In this document: positions 14,770-22,739 of the stretch, piece after piece
Layout: each line of letters begins with the position of its first letter
Position numbering within the stretch: the first letter of the stretch is position 1
Origin: JACVRX01 sp046726315
GTDB taxonomy: Bacteria > Actinomycetota > Actinomycetes > Jiangellales > Jiangellaceae
Length of the DNA: 40,558 bases
Assembly: GCA_046726315.1 (NCBI GenBank)
Contig: JBKPAG010000003.1
Coordinates: 1 to 40,558 of the forward strand
Direction: 5' to 3'
The notes under the pieces: model-generated
Told to the model about the DNA's origin: nothing
Database searches by the model: none
What the model saw: the letters and a program-made list of their open reading frames with translations, nothing else
Position numbers and translations under genes: made by a program

Positions 14770-16289
14770 CACCTGCGGCCCGGCGCGGACAATACGCCGG
14801 AGGCCACGTCTTCGACGATCTGCACCAACGTCCGGACGCTGGAACCTGTCGCGCCTTTCGGCGTGTAGCCGTACGCCGCATCGTCGTTGAATGCCGTTCC
14901 GGCGATGTCCAGATGCGCCCAGTCGACACCGTCGTTCACGAACTCTTCGAGGAACACACCGGCGGCGAGTGCTGCGCCCCACTTCGCTCCTACATTGGCG
15001 ATGTCGGCGATTGGCGAGTCGAGCTTCTCTCGCAGGTGGTCGGGAAGCGGCAGCGGCCACATCTGTTCCCCGGCGCGCTCAGAGGCGCCGTGTACTTGCT
15101 GCAGGAGGCGGTCGCTGTTGGCCATGATTCCCGAGGTCCGCGTGCCGAGTGCGATCCGGCACGCTCCGGTGAGCGTTGCGACGTCCACCAGCAGGTCCGG
15201 CCGATCCTCGCCCGCCCGCACCAGCGCGTCGGCGAGCACCAGCCGGCCTTCGGCATCGGTATTGAGGACCTCGACGGTCTTGCCGCCACGCATCGTCAGC
15301 ACGTCCGACGGCCGCTGGGCGCTGCCTGAGGGCATGTTCTCCGCCATCGGTGCATACGCGGTCACCGCGACGCGCGGGCCGAGCTTGGCGACCGCGACGA
15401 TCGCTGCCACCACTGCTGCGGCGCCGCTCATGTCGGATTTCATCGTCGGCATCGCGTCCGGCTGCTTGAGTGACAGGCCACCGGAGTCGAACGTGATGCC
15501 CTTGCCCACGAGGGCGACGTGCTTCTTGGCCCGGAACGGTCGGTAGGCGATCCGAACCAACCGCGGCGGGTTCGCCGAACCCTGCCCGACACCGACAACG
15601 CCGCCATAGCCGCCCTTGGCCAGGGCGCTTTCATCCAACACCTCCACGTTGAGCCGGAGGCCCTTGGCGTGCCGCTGGGCCGCGTGGGCGAAGATCTCCG
15701 GCGTCATGTCGCGCGGTGGTGTGTTCACCCAGGTGCGGGCCTGGTTGATGGCTTCGGCGACGACCTCGGCGCGGGCGACGGTGGCCTTGACATCCTTGGC
15801 CTTGACCTGCGGGCCGACGATTGTAGCGGCGCCCAGCGGTGGCGCGCTGCTCTTGGTTCTGTACTCGTCGAAGGCGTAGCTGCCGAGTAGAACCCCTTCG
15901 GCAACGGCCGCGGCGTCGGCCGCCCCAGCGATCGGCAGCGCAAAAACCGCCGACCGCGTTCCGCGTAGCGCCCGGGTCGCGGCGCCGGCGGCCCGCCGCA
16001 AGGACTCGCGGTGGGCGGGCGTTCCTTCGTCAGCCTGCTTGCCCATGCCGACCGCCACGACAACGGATGCTTTGGCTGAACCCGACGTCGGAACCCTGGT
16101 GACCTCGTCGGCCTTGCCCTTCGCGCCCAGGGTGCTGAGCGTCGCTGCAAGCGATCCGCCGAAGGACTGGTCAACCCGGTCCGCTCCGGCCTGCAAGCGC
16201 ACGGCGTCGTCGTCGGCGATGACGCCGACGACGATTGCGTCGGCCGCGATGGCTGTCGGGTTGGCGGAGGACAGGGCGATGGTGGTCAC
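14769..16289 (-). CDS. pepA: Leucyl aminopeptidase (M17)
   Basis: A 506-residue M17 metallopeptidase. The N-terminal half is the family's regulatory/macro-like domain. The C-terminal catalytic domain has GKGITFDSGGLSLK and MKSDMSGAAAV (Lys and Asp metal ligands), then NTDAEGRLVLAD from residue 343 with Asp345 and Glu347 as ligands and the bicarbonate Arg. It removes N-terminal residues, especially Leu, from peptides in the cytosol as a hexamer with two metal ions per site. The GTG at 16289 has AAAGGAGAG immediately upstream. It is the first gene of a two-gene unit with the DDAH homologue and divergent from gcvT across 50 bp. Confidence 0.94.
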   Translation of the reverse strand: MTTIALSSANPTAIAADAIVVGVIADDDAVRLQAGADRVDQSFGGSLAATLSTLGAKGKADEVTRVPTSGSAKASVVVAVGMGKQADEGTPAHRESLRRAAGAATRALRGTRSAVFALPIAGAADAAAVAEGVLLGSYAFDEYRTKSSAPPLGAATIVGPQVKAKDVKATVARAEVVAEAINQARTWVNTPPRDMTPEIFAHAAQRHAKGLRLNVEVLDESALAKGGYGGVVGVGQGSANPPRLVRIAYRPFRAKKHVALVGKGITFDSGGLSLKQPDAMPTMKSDMSGAAAVVAAIVAVAKLGPRVAVTAYAPMAENMPSGSAQRPSDVLTMRGGKTVEVLNTDAEGRLVLADALVRAGEDRPDLLVDVATLTGACRIALGTRTSGIMANSDRLLQQVHGASERAGEQMWPLPLPDHLREKLDSPIADIANVGAKWGAALAAGVFLEEFVNDGVDWAHLDIAGTAFNDDAAYGYTPKGATGSSVRTLVQIVEDVASGVLSAPGRR

Positions 16290-16327
16290 GACTCTCCTTT
16301 CGGCGCGATGCTACGCGGATGCGACCA

Positions 16328-16333
16328 TAGAGT
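16328..16333 (+). promoter_or_regulatory. TANNNT -10 element for gcvT (leaderless layout)
   Basis: TAGAGT followed by 6 nt and the ATG at 16340. No SD is present. It lies in the short pepA-gcvT divergent region. Confidence 0.5.
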
Positions 16334-16339
16334 GCGGTC

Positions 16340-17437
16340 ATGACGACGCCCGCCCGTACCCCGCTGCACGACCGGCACGTGGCTCTCGGTGCGAGGTTCG
16401 CAGAGTTCAGCGGCTGGGAGATGCCGTTGCAATTCTCCGGCGTCGTCGACGAGCACACCGCCGTCCGCGAGCGGGTCGGAATATTCGACGTGAGCCACCT
16501 GGGCAAGGCGACAGTGACCGGTCCCGGCGCCCGGGCGTTCGTCGACTCGTGCCTCACCAATGCGCTTGGCAAGATCGGGCCGGGCAAGGCGCAGTACACG
16601 CTGTGCTGTGACGATCCCACAGGTGGCGTCGTCGACGACCTGATCGCCTATCTCCGCTCGGACGACGACCTCCTGCTGATCCCCAACGCTGCCAACTGCG
16701 CCGAGGTCGTCCGCCGACTTGCGGAGGATGCCCCAGCCGATGTCGCGGTGCGGAATGAGCACACCGGCCACTCCATCCTCGCCGTCCAGGGTCCGTTCAG
16801 TGACGAGACCCTTTCGGCGATCGACCTACCCACCGGACACGACTACATGGCATTCGACACCGCAACATGGCGGGACGTGCCGGTGACGGTGTGCCGCACG
16901 GGCTACACGGGTGAACGCGGCTACGAACTGGTCGTGCCGTGGGACGACGCTGGGCCGGTATGGGACGCGCTGCTGGCAGCGGGCGGGCTGCATGGAATCC
17001 TGCCCTGCGGACTCGGCGCCCGGGACACCCTGCGTACAGAGATGGGTTATCCCTTGCACGGCCAGGACCTGTCATTGGACATCACGCCGGTGCAGGCGGG
17101 CGCAGCGTGGGCTGTCGGATGGGACAAGCAGGTGTTCTGGGGCCGCACGGCGCTGCTCGCCGAACGGGCTGCCGGGCCAGCTCGTCGGCTGCGCGGCATC
17201 GCCGCGATGGGGAGGGCAATCCCGCGGCCCGGCATGACTGTCGCGGTCGGCGACGAGCCCGTTGGTACGGTGACGTCGGGAACGTTCTCTCCGACACTCC
17301 GCAAGGGGATCGGACTGGCGTTATTGCGGTCCGATGTCGCCGTCGGTGCCCTGGTGTCCGTCGACGTCAGAGGCCGGCCAGAGAAGTTCGAGGTGGTCAA
17401 GCCACCATTTGTGCAGCCCTCGACCCGCGAACAGTGA
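16340..17437 (+). CDS. gcvT: Glycine cleavage system T protein (aminomethyltransferase)
   Basis: A 365-residue tetrahydrofolate-dependent aminomethyltransferase. It starts PLHDRHVALGARFAEFSGWE and has GIFDVSHLGK, QYTLCCDDPTGGVVDDL and GYTGERGYEL, all standard GcvT motifs in the folate-binding domain, followed by a C-terminal barrel with TSGTFSPTLRKGIGLALL. It releases ammonia and transfers the methylene from the H-protein lipoyl arm to tetrahydrofolate. No gcvP or gcvH gene is in the window, but LpdA and LipA/LipB, which the system also needs, are. It is monocistronic, convergent with the CobT-like gene, and its start has a leaderless layout. Confidence 0.95.
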   Translation: MTTPARTPLHDRHVALGARFAEFSGWEMPLQFSGVVDEHTAVRERVGIFDVSHLGKATVTGPGARAFVDSCLTNALGKIGPGKAQYTLCCDDPTGGVVDDLIAYLRSDDDLLLIPNAANCAEVVRRLAEDAPADVAVRNEHTGHSILAVQGPFSDETLSAIDLPTGHDYMAFDTATWRDVPVTVCRTGYTGERGYELVVPWDDAGPVWDALLAAGGLHGILPCGLGARDTLRTEMGYPLHGQDLSLDITPVQAGAAWAVGWDKQVFWGRTALLAERAAGPARRLRGIAAMGRAIPRPGMTVAVGDEPVGTVTSGTFSPTLRKGIGLALLRSDVAVGALVSVDVRGRPEKFEVVKPPFVQPSTREQ

Positions 17438-17455
17438 GCAGGGATCGGTCGTTGC

Positions 17456-18352
17456 TCATCCGGCCCCTCTAGCCGCCAACAGCCGAGCGGCTGCCTGCAC
17501 GTGAGGCACCGCGAGCAGCGCCCCGGTGCCGTCGTCGAGCCTGATCGCGTAGTCGATCAACGGGCGGAGCCGCAGCTTGTCCAGCGCCGCGGCGTGGCCG
17601 GGGTCGGGCGACGCGTGTCCAGCGACCATCCAGCGCACCGTGCGCGGGCTCAGCCGGTGGGCGATCAATGCCGCGGCGGTGGTACTGAGTCCGTCCAGCA
17701 CGACAGGCGTATGTCGGATCGCCGCCTGGGCGAGCACGCCGGTGAGAGCAGCGAGAGGGGCGCTGGCCAGGGTCGAAAGAAGGTCAAGGACGTCTGCGCC
17801 GTCCGCGAGCGCGCGGCGCACGACCCGGGCCGCGTCGCGGACCGCGGCACAACGGCGCATCCATTCCCTGTCGTCGATACCGGTGCCGCGTCCTACAACG
17901 GAGGCGACGTCCGAGCCGGTGACGACCGCCACTGCGGTCGCGGCCGGGATCGCCGAGTCGACGCCGACTTCGGCGACCACGATCAGGTCGGCGCCGTTAT
18001 CGGCCTCGTCGTCGGCGACTGCCAAGCCGGCTTCGAATCCTTGCCGGAGTTCGGAAATCTCCACCACACGGGGCGTGGCCGGGCTGACGTCCAGGAGCGG
18101 GAACAGCTCCGAACCGGCCCCGCCCACTGGCCCGGCCGACTCGGCAGCGCCGGTTACTGCGACGAACCGGACTCGGTCGACGGGGTGGGTTGGGCACTGG
18201 CCTTGGACACCGGCGAGCCATTCGGCAAGCTCGCCAAACCGGCCGAAGGCTTCGAGTGGGTGCATTTCGACGAGCCGGGAATGCGCCGCCGCCCGGGCGT
18301 CGTCGTCCGGCCGGAGCACCCTCGCGGCGAGCTCGGACAGGTCGATGGACAC
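17456..18352 (-). CDS. Divergent CobT-like protein (nicotinate-nucleotide:dimethylbenzimidazole phosphoribosyltransferase fold)
   Basis: A 298-residue protein, shorter than the usual ~350 of CobT. The N-terminus has GRFGELAEWLAGVQGQ. The second half keeps VVGRGTGIDDREW, TPVVLDGLSTTAAALIAHRL, AGHASPDPGHAAALDKLRLR and RLDDGTGALLAVPHVQAAARLL. Canonical features are damaged: the FAADHGV/GVSxYP region is not recognisable, EMGIGNTT is replaced by EVGVDSAIPA, and the catalytic Glu of the EGTGA motif is Asp. It may still activate lower ligands of cobamides poorly, or have become a regulator or a scaffold. GTG at 18352 is chosen because GGGAGG lies 6 nt upstream. No cobS or cobU is adjacent. Confidence 0.75.
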   Translation of the reverse strand: MSIDLSELAARVLRPDDDARAAAHSRLVEMHPLEAFGRFGELAEWLAGVQGQCPTHPVDRVRFVAVTGAAESAGPVGGAGSELFPLLDVSPATPRVVEISELRQGFEAGLAVADDEADNGADLIVVAEVGVDSAIPAATAVAVVTGSDVASVVGRGTGIDDREWMRRCAAVRDAARVVRRALADGADVLDLLSTLASAPLAALTGVLAQAAIRHTPVVLDGLSTTAAALIAHRLSPRTVRWMVAGHASPDPGHAAALDKLRLRPLIDYAIRLDDGTGALLAVPHVQAAARLLAARGAG

Positions 18353-18520
18353 GCGGCGCCTCCCGGGTGTGGCCGTGGCGAGAACCATAGGAGCAACGAG
18401 GAGACCGAGTGCATGTGTGACCCTTTGCGTCGAGCGTCGCACGCTGGCCGGTCAGCGCAACAGCAGCACCGTCGTACGGGACCGAGTAGCCTCGCAACGC
18501 ACGATGGGCAAGGAGAGCCG

Positions 18521-18742
18521 ATGGGGTGGACCTGGCGGTATCTGCGGGACGACGGAACCGTCGTGCCGCCCGAGAAGGTGTCCGGTGGCGGTGACGGGAG
18601 CGGGTTCCTCACTCAGTCCGAAGCGGAGTCCTGGCTGGGTCAGCGGTGGCGCGCGCTGGCCGACGCCGGTGTCGACGCTGTCACCCTGCTCGAGGAGAGC
18701 CGGGAGGTGTACGGCCCGATGAGCCTGCACCCGCCGGACTGA
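18521..18742 (+). CDS. Small conserved actinobacterial protein (73 aa)
   Basis: The product begins MGWTWRYLRDDGTVVPPEK, has QSEAESWLGQRWRALADAGV and ends REVYGPMSLHPPD. These Trp-rich features match a widespread family of about 70-residue actinobacterial proteins without known function. ATG at 18521 has AAGGAGAG immediately upstream. The acidic/aromatic character suggests a soluble cytosolic protein. It lies convergent with a GNAT gene (22-bp gap). Confidence 0.72.
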   Translation: MGWTWRYLRDDGTVVPPEKVSGGGDGSGFLTQSEAESWLGQRWRALADAGVDAVTLLEESREVYGPMSLHPPD

Positions 18743-18764
18743 TGCGCCGGGCATTTCGCGTTGG

Positions 18765-19268
18765 TCAGGCCGGGCGCGTCAGGTCCTTGGCAAAGCTGCG
18801 CGACAACCGGTGCTTCGCGTAGAAGCCGAATCCCGGAATCGGCTGATAGCCGCTGGATTCGTACAACGCGACCGCTTCCGGTTGTCGTAGGCCGGTTTCC
18901 AGCACGATCCGCCGGTATCCGACGGCGGCCGCACGCGACTCGAGCTCAGCGAGTAGGCGACGGGCGTAGCCGACGCCGCGATGATCCTCGACGACGTACA
19001 TCCGCTTGATCTCCGCGACGTCGTCTGCATGCCGGCGGAGTCCGCCCGACGCCACCGGCTCGCCGTCCACAAAGCCGACCACGAACACACCGTCCGGGGG
19101 CGCGAACTCGGCCGGATCGACCGGCGACTCGTCCTGGCCGCCGTACCGCTCGACGTACTCCTGCTGCAGCTCCGCCTCCAGAGCGCGGACGACGGCGTCG
19201 GTGTAGGCCAGCGGCCGGATGGTGAAACCCACGTCGTCGCTTTGCGAAGGCCGTCTCGGCTTTGTCAC
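18765..19268 (-). CDS. GNAT-family N-acetyltransferase
   Basis: A 167-residue acetyltransferase. It has FVVGFVDGEPVASGGLRRH, AEIKRMYVVEDHRGVGYARR (the acetyl-CoA pyrophosphate-binding R/Q-x-x-G-x-G/A stretch), RIVLETGLRQPEAVALYESS and GYQPIPGFG. This is the layout of GNATs that acetylate small molecules or protein N-termini. The substrate is not predictable. The GTG at 19268 sits in a 4-bp GTGA overlap with the DUF3043 stop, so it is translationally coupled to that membrane protein gene. Confidence 0.88.
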   Translation of the reverse strand: MTKPRRPSQSDDVGFTIRPLAYTDAVVRALEAELQQEYVERYGGQDESPVDPAEFAPPDGVFVVGFVDGEPVASGGLRRHADDVAEIKRMYVVEDHRGVGYARRLLAELESRAAAVGYRRIVLETGLRQPEAVALYESSGYQPIPGFGFYAKHRLSRSFAKDLTRPA

Positions 19269-19861
19269 ACCCGCGTCCCGGGCTTCACGGCCGGTTTCGG
19301 CATCCGCAGCTTGCGGATCTGAGTCGCCCGGGCGATGGCGTACAGCACATGGCCGCGGCCGTCATCGTCGGGGAATCTGCTCCGGACCTCACGTTTGACC
19401 CGAAACCCGAGCACGGTGAGGTCGAATATGACGAGCACCAGCGAGGCCAGCCACATCAGGGTCGCGAGCAGCTGCACCTGCGGCGAGCTGATCAGGCTGA
19501 GCGCCAAGATCACCAGAATGGTGGGGAGGAAGAACTCGGCCAGGGTGCGACGTGAGTCGACGTAGTCGCGCAGGAACCGGCGCACCGGCCCCTTGTCCCG
19601 CCGCGTGAAGTAGCGTTCGTCGCCGGACAACATCCCCTGGCGCGCCTTGCTCCGCTGCGAACGGCTCTGCTCACGCTGGCGGCGGTTCGCCTCCCGGCGA
19701 GTCAGCGCGGGGCGCACCCGCTGCTTGCGCGCCTGTTCGGCTGCCTTGCGTGTCGGCGTCGGCCGACCTTTGCCCATAGGCCCGGAGCCGTTCGCCGTTG
19801 TCGCCGGGTTGGTCGCATCGTGGTTGGCACTGCGGTCGGTGGAGCTTCGGCGACGGAACAC
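19265..19861 (-). CDS. DUF3043 membrane protein
   Basis: A 198-residue protein. The N-terminal third is highly charged: FRRRSSTDR, then GKGRPTPTRKAAEQARKQRV and ANRRQREQSRSQRSKARQGM. Two membrane segments follow (FFLPTILVILALSLI and LLATLMWLASLVLVIFDLTV), then a basic C-terminus. This is the DUF3043 architecture common in actinobacteria. GTG at 19861 is selected because the family starts at (M)FRRRS and TACGCT lies 7 nt upstream. It is divergent from pspA, separated by 116 bp, a conserved-looking association with envelope-stress genes. The function is unknown. Confidence 0.8.
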   Translation of the reverse strand: MFRRRSSTDRSANHDATNPATTANGSGPMGKGRPTPTRKAAEQARKQRVRPALTRREANRRQREQSRSQRSKARQGMLSGDERYFTRRDKGPVRRFLRDYVDSRRTLAEFFLPTILVILALSLISSPQVQLLATLMWLASLVLVIFDLTVLGFRVKREVRSRFPDDDGRGHVLYAIARATQIRKLRMPKPAVKPGTRV

Positions 19862-19868
19862 GTAGCAC

Positions 19869-19874
19869 AGCGTA
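19869..19874 (-). promoter_or_regulatory. TANNNT -10 element for the DUF3043 gene (leaderless layout)
   Basis: TACGCT on the minus strand, 7 nt before the GTG at 19861. No SD is present. Confidence 0.45.
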
Positions 19875-19977
19875 GGCCAGGGGCGTCTGCCCGCCTGCCG
19901 AGCGGGACTCCGACGCCGTAGGGTGGAGAACGCACCGCCAGACACGACCGCGCATTCGAGAGGGGCGACCGGTCCAG

Positions 19978-20817
19978 ATGGGGATCCTCCAACGCATGTC
20001 CATGATTTTCCGGGCCAAGGCAGACCGGGCGCTCGACCGTGCCGAGGACCCCCGGGAGACCCTCGACTATTCGTACAACAAGCAACGCGAGCTGCTGGTG
20101 AAAGTGCGCCGCGGCGTTGCCGACGTCGCAACGAGCCGCAAACGCATCGAAGTCCAGCACTCTCAGCTGACCGGCCAGGCCGGGAAGCTGCAGGAGCAGG
20201 CCCAGCGAGCGCTGTCCCTCGGCCGCGAGGATCTTGCTCGCGAGGCCTTGACACGACGGTCCGGCTTGGAAACTCAGATGACCGACCTGCAGACCCAGCA
20301 CGATGCGTTGCAGGCCGAGGAGGAGAAGCTGACCCTCGCGGCGCAACGGCTTCAGGCGAAGGTCGAGGCGTTCCGCACCAAGAAGGAGACGATCAAGGCC
20401 AGCTACACTGCGGCCGAAGCGCAGACCCGGATCGGCGAGGCGTTCAGCGGTATCTCCGAGGAGATGAGCGACGTCGGCATGGCGGTGCAGCGGGCCGAGG
20501 ACAAGACCGCGGCGATGCAAGCCCGGGCCGGCGCCATCGATGAGCTGCTGGCATCGGGTGCGCTCGACGATCCCACCGGAATCGCGAAAGACGACATCAC
20601 CCTGGAACTGGACCGGTTGGCCTCCACCAGTGACGTCGAGCTGGAGCTGGCCCGCATGAAGCGTGAGCTCACTGCCGGCTCCGCCGACGCACCGCGCGAG
20701 TTGGAAGGGCAGGCCGAGGCCAGTTCGCAGCCGGTTGCGGAACCGGTCGCCGAGCCGGTCGCTGAGCCGGTCGCTGAGCCGCAGCCGCAGCCACGCCAGG
20801 AAGAGGGCCGGCCGTGA
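19978..20817 (+). CDS. pspA: PspA/IM30 (ESCRT-III-like) membrane-stress protein
   Basis: A 279-residue protein. GILQRMSMIFRAKADRALD is the amphipathic N-terminal helix. DPRETLDYSYNKQRELLVK and a long coiled coil to about residue 185 form the PspA hairpin. The C-terminal tail has a repeated Pro-Val-Ala-Glu unit (PVAEPVAEPVAEPVAEP, about 253-269) and then PQPQPRQ, a disordered extension not typical of E. coli PspA. It binds stressed membranes and forms ESCRT-III-like assemblies. It overlaps pspAA by 4 bp, and with the nearby htpX and pspAB forms the actinobacterial PspA-PspAA-HtpX-PspAB neighbourhood. There is no clear SD; a distant GAGAGGGG precedes the ATG. Confidence 0.93.
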   Translation: MGILQRMSMIFRAKADRALDRAEDPRETLDYSYNKQRELLVKVRRGVADVATSRKRIEVQHSQLTGQAGKLQEQAQRALSLGREDLAREALTRRSGLETQMTDLQTQHDALQAEEEKLTLAAQRLQAKVEAFRTKKETIKASYTAAEAQTRIGEAFSGISEEMSDVGMAVQRAEDKTAAMQARAGAIDELLASGALDDPTGIAKDDITLELDRLASTSDVELELARMKRELTAGSADAPRELEGQAEASSQPVAEPVAEPVAEPVAEPQPQPRQEEGRP

Positions 20818-21092
20818 TCGTCCGGATCATGGGCGAGGGCCAGCTCGAGGTCGACGACTCGCAGTTGCCTGAACTCAACGTGCTCGACGACGCCTTGGCC
20901 ACCGCCGTCGATGGCGGTGACGACAGTGCGTTCCGGGCCGCGCTTTCCGCGTTGCTCGACGCCGTTCGGTCCCGCGGTACTCCTGTCGCCGACGACGCGC
21001 TCGTCGACAGCGACCTGGTGCTGCCCTACGAGGGCGCGGACATCGACGAGGTGCGCGGGCTGCTCTCCGGCGAGGGCCTGATCCCCGGCTGA
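20814..21092 (+). CDS. pspAA: PspA-associated protein PspAA
   Basis: A 92-residue protein, MIVRIMGEGQLEVDDSQLPE, with NVLDDALATAVDGGDDSAFR and LVLPYEGADIDEVRGLL. This is the PspAA domain usually encoded next to pspA in actinobacteria and archaea. It is soluble and acidic, with no membrane segment. The GTG start is in a GTGA overlap with the pspA stop, implying a fixed stoichiometry. It is thought to modulate PspA; the mechanism is not known. Confidence 0.88.
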   Translation: MIVRIMGEGQLEVDDSQLPELNVLDDALATAVDGGDDSAFRAALSALLDAVRSRGTPVADDALVDSDLVLPYEGADIDEVRGLLSGEGLIPG

Positions 21093-21128
21093 CCGAATCC
21101 GCTCCCGTTGAATCCACGCCGTTTGCAG

Positions 21129-21158
21129 TTGACCACGGGGACCACCCGTGCATATACA
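21129..21158 (+). promoter_or_regulatory. Candidate promoter of htpX-pspAB
   Basis: TTGACC (21129-21134) and TATACA (21153-21158) are spaced by 18 bp, a housekeeping-sigma-like pair. They lie in the 172-bp gap between pspAA and htpX. A dyad lies between the two hexamers and another begins at the -10 element, so regulation is likely. Confidence 0.45.
21134..21150. promoter_or_regulatory. Dyad within the htpX promoter spacer
   Basis: CACGGG and CCCGTG flank GGACCA-type spacer sequence (arms 21134-21139 and 21145-21150). Located between the -35 and -10 candidates, it could be an operator. No known regulator is recognised. Confidence 0.35.
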
Positions 21159-21204
21159 CCACCAGGCTTGCAAGCCCGGTGATGTACCAACTCGCCTGGT
21201 GGTG
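21157..21204. promoter_or_regulatory. Large inverted repeat in the htpX leader
   Basis: Perfect 11-bp arms CACCACCAGGC (21157-21167) and GCCTGGTGGTG (21194-21204) are separated by 26 bp. The left arm also abuts the palindrome GGCTTGCAAGCC (21165-21176). If transcription starts downstream of the TATACA, most of it lies in the 5' untranslated region, where it could form a stem or an operator pair. Confidence 0.45.
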
Positions 21205-21264
21205 GAACCGCCATCGGCACGAGCCGCGTTATCTGCTTAGCGAGTGCTGACGAGAGGAGCGACG

Positions 21265-22161
21265 GTGCCAAGGAGCAGGTTCCGTCCAGATCGAGGGCTG
21301 ACGATCCGGATGGGTTTGACGATGTTGCTGCTGGCGTTGCTGTACGTCGTGCTGATCGTCGCCATCGGCTACTTCACCGACGCTTTTTGGCTGGGCGTCG
21401 TCATCGGCTTGGGTGTGCTGTGGGCGCAGTGGTACTTCTCGGACAAGCTGGCGCTGTCGGCCATGCGTGCCCGGGAGGTTTCCCCGGCCGAGGCTCCACA
21501 GCTGCACGCGATCATCGACCGGCTCTGTGCGCTGGCCAACATGCCCAAGCCTCGTGTGGCGATCGCGGACACTCAGCTGCCCAATGCCTTCGCTACTGGG
21601 CGAAGCCCGGACCGGGCCGTGGTCTGCGCGACCACAGGTCTGATGCGGCGGCTGGACGAGCGTGAACTCGAGGCCGTCCTGGCCCATGAGCTCTCCCACG
21701 TGGCACACAGGGACGTCACCGTCATGACGATCGCGTCCGTCGTCGGAGTCCTGGCCGGATTCATGACGCGGGCGCTGATCTTCGGCGGCATGGGCCGTCA
21801 GCGCGACAGCAACGCTGCCGCCGTGGCACTGATGGCTACGTTGATCGCCATCGTGGTCTACGCCGTGAGCTTCCTGCTCACGCGCCTGCTCTCTCGTTAT
21901 CGCGAGCTGGCGGCCGATCGGGCCGGTTCGATCCTCACGGGCCAGCCGTCCGTGCTGGCCCAGGCGCTGACCAAGATCTCCGGGGACATGGGACGCATCC
22001 CGGCGCGTGACTTGCGCGCCGCGGAGCCGTACAACGCGTTCTTCGTCGTCCCGGCATTGACCGGCAAGATGGACCTCGGTGCGCTGTTCGCGTCGCACCC
22101 ACCCCTGGAGAAGAGGCTTGAGCAGCTGGCCAAGCTATCCGTCGAGCTCGGCCGGGGCTGA
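21265..22161 (+). CDS. htpX: Membrane zinc metalloprotease HtpX (M48B)
   Basis: A 298-residue integral membrane protease. Two N-terminal membrane segments (LTMLLLALLYVVLIVAIGYF and FWLGVVIGLGVLWAQWYF) precede NAFATGRSPDRAVV and the zinc motif HELSH at residues 141-145. Two more membrane helices follow, then RELAADRAG with the third zinc ligand Glu, and SHPPLEKRLEQL at the C-terminus. It degrades damaged membrane proteins. GTG at 21265 is favoured over the upstream frame because AGGAG lies 5 nt before it. It has a 2-bp gap to pspAB and shares the stress neighbourhood with pspA. Confidence 0.95.
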   Translation: MPRSRFRPDRGLTIRMGLTMLLLALLYVVLIVAIGYFTDAFWLGVVIGLGVLWAQWYFSDKLALSAMRAREVSPAEAPQLHAIIDRLCALANMPKPRVAIADTQLPNAFATGRSPDRAVVCATTGLMRRLDERELEAVLAHELSHVAHRDVTVMTIASVVGVLAGFMTRALIFGGMGRQRDSNAAAVALMATLIAIVVYAVSFLLTRLLSRYRELAADRAGSILTGQPSVLAQALTKISGDMGRIPARDLRAAEPYNAFFVVPALTGKMDLGALFASHPPLEKRLEQLAKLSVELGRG

Positions 22162-22163
22162 GC

Positions 22164-22730
22164 GTGGGCCTCTTCGACTCTCTGCTGGGCCGGAGCAAGC
22201 AGGCACAACCGAATCTCGATGCGCTCTTCTCGCTTCCTGGTGCCGTTCTCACTCTGGAGGCGGCGGCCGATATCCGGCCGGCAGGAACTGGCGCTGTTTG
22301 CTTCCGCGAGGCCGAAGGCGCTCCGTTTGCCCGGCTCAAGGAGGAGATCACGGCGCTGCTCGGTGGTGCGGAACCGCAAGAGGTTCACGACAGCTACGGA
22401 TATACCTGGCTGGTCGTCCGCCGGACGTCCGACGACGTCGCAGCGCTCGTTACCGACCTGCACGCCGTCAACTCCACTCTGGAGTCGTCTGGCTTCGGGC
22501 CGGCCTTGCTGTGCTCGACGATCGCGCTACGCACGGCCTCCGGGCAGCCGGTCGCCTTGGTCTACCTGTACAAGCGTGGGACGTTCTACCCGTTCGCGCC
22601 GGTCGATGCCGATGCCCAGCGCCGCGACTCCGCGTTGGAATTGCAGGTCCGGGCACTCGTCGCATCAGATCTGCCAATCGAGACCGACGTCACCCGCTGG
22701 TTCCCGATATGGGGGGCTCCCGGCTTGTAG
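22164..22730 (+). CDS. pspAB: PspA-associated protein PspAB
   Basis: A 188-residue soluble protein beginning MGLFDSLLGRSKQ, a start shared by the PspAB family. It has FSLPGAVLTLEAAADIRPAG, DSYGYTWLVVRRTSDDVAAL, ALVYLYKRGTFYPFAPVD and TRWFPIWG at the end. The GTG start is 2 bp after the htpX stop, so the two are coupled. PspAB homologues co-occur with HtpX in actinobacteria and archaea. The biochemical role is unknown. The assignment rests on pattern and context. Confidence 0.8.
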   Translation: MGLFDSLLGRSKQAQPNLDALFSLPGAVLTLEAAADIRPAGTGAVCFREAEGAPFARLKEEITALLGGAEPQEVHDSYGYTWLVVRRTSDDVAALVTDLHAVNSTLESSGFGPALLCSTIALRTASGQPVALVYLYKRGTFYPFAPVDADAQRRDSALELQVRALVASDLPIETDVTRWFPIWGAPGL

Positions 22731-22739
22731 ACGAGACGC

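Noticed and set aside
16290..16339. Glycine riboswitch before gcvT
   Set aside because: Only 50 bp separate pepA and gcvT, too short for the aptamer, and the promoter layout suggests no leader at all.
17438..18520. Cobalamin riboswitch controlling the CobT-like gene
   Set aside because: The 168-bp upstream region shows no B12-box-like sequence and the gene has an ordinary SD.
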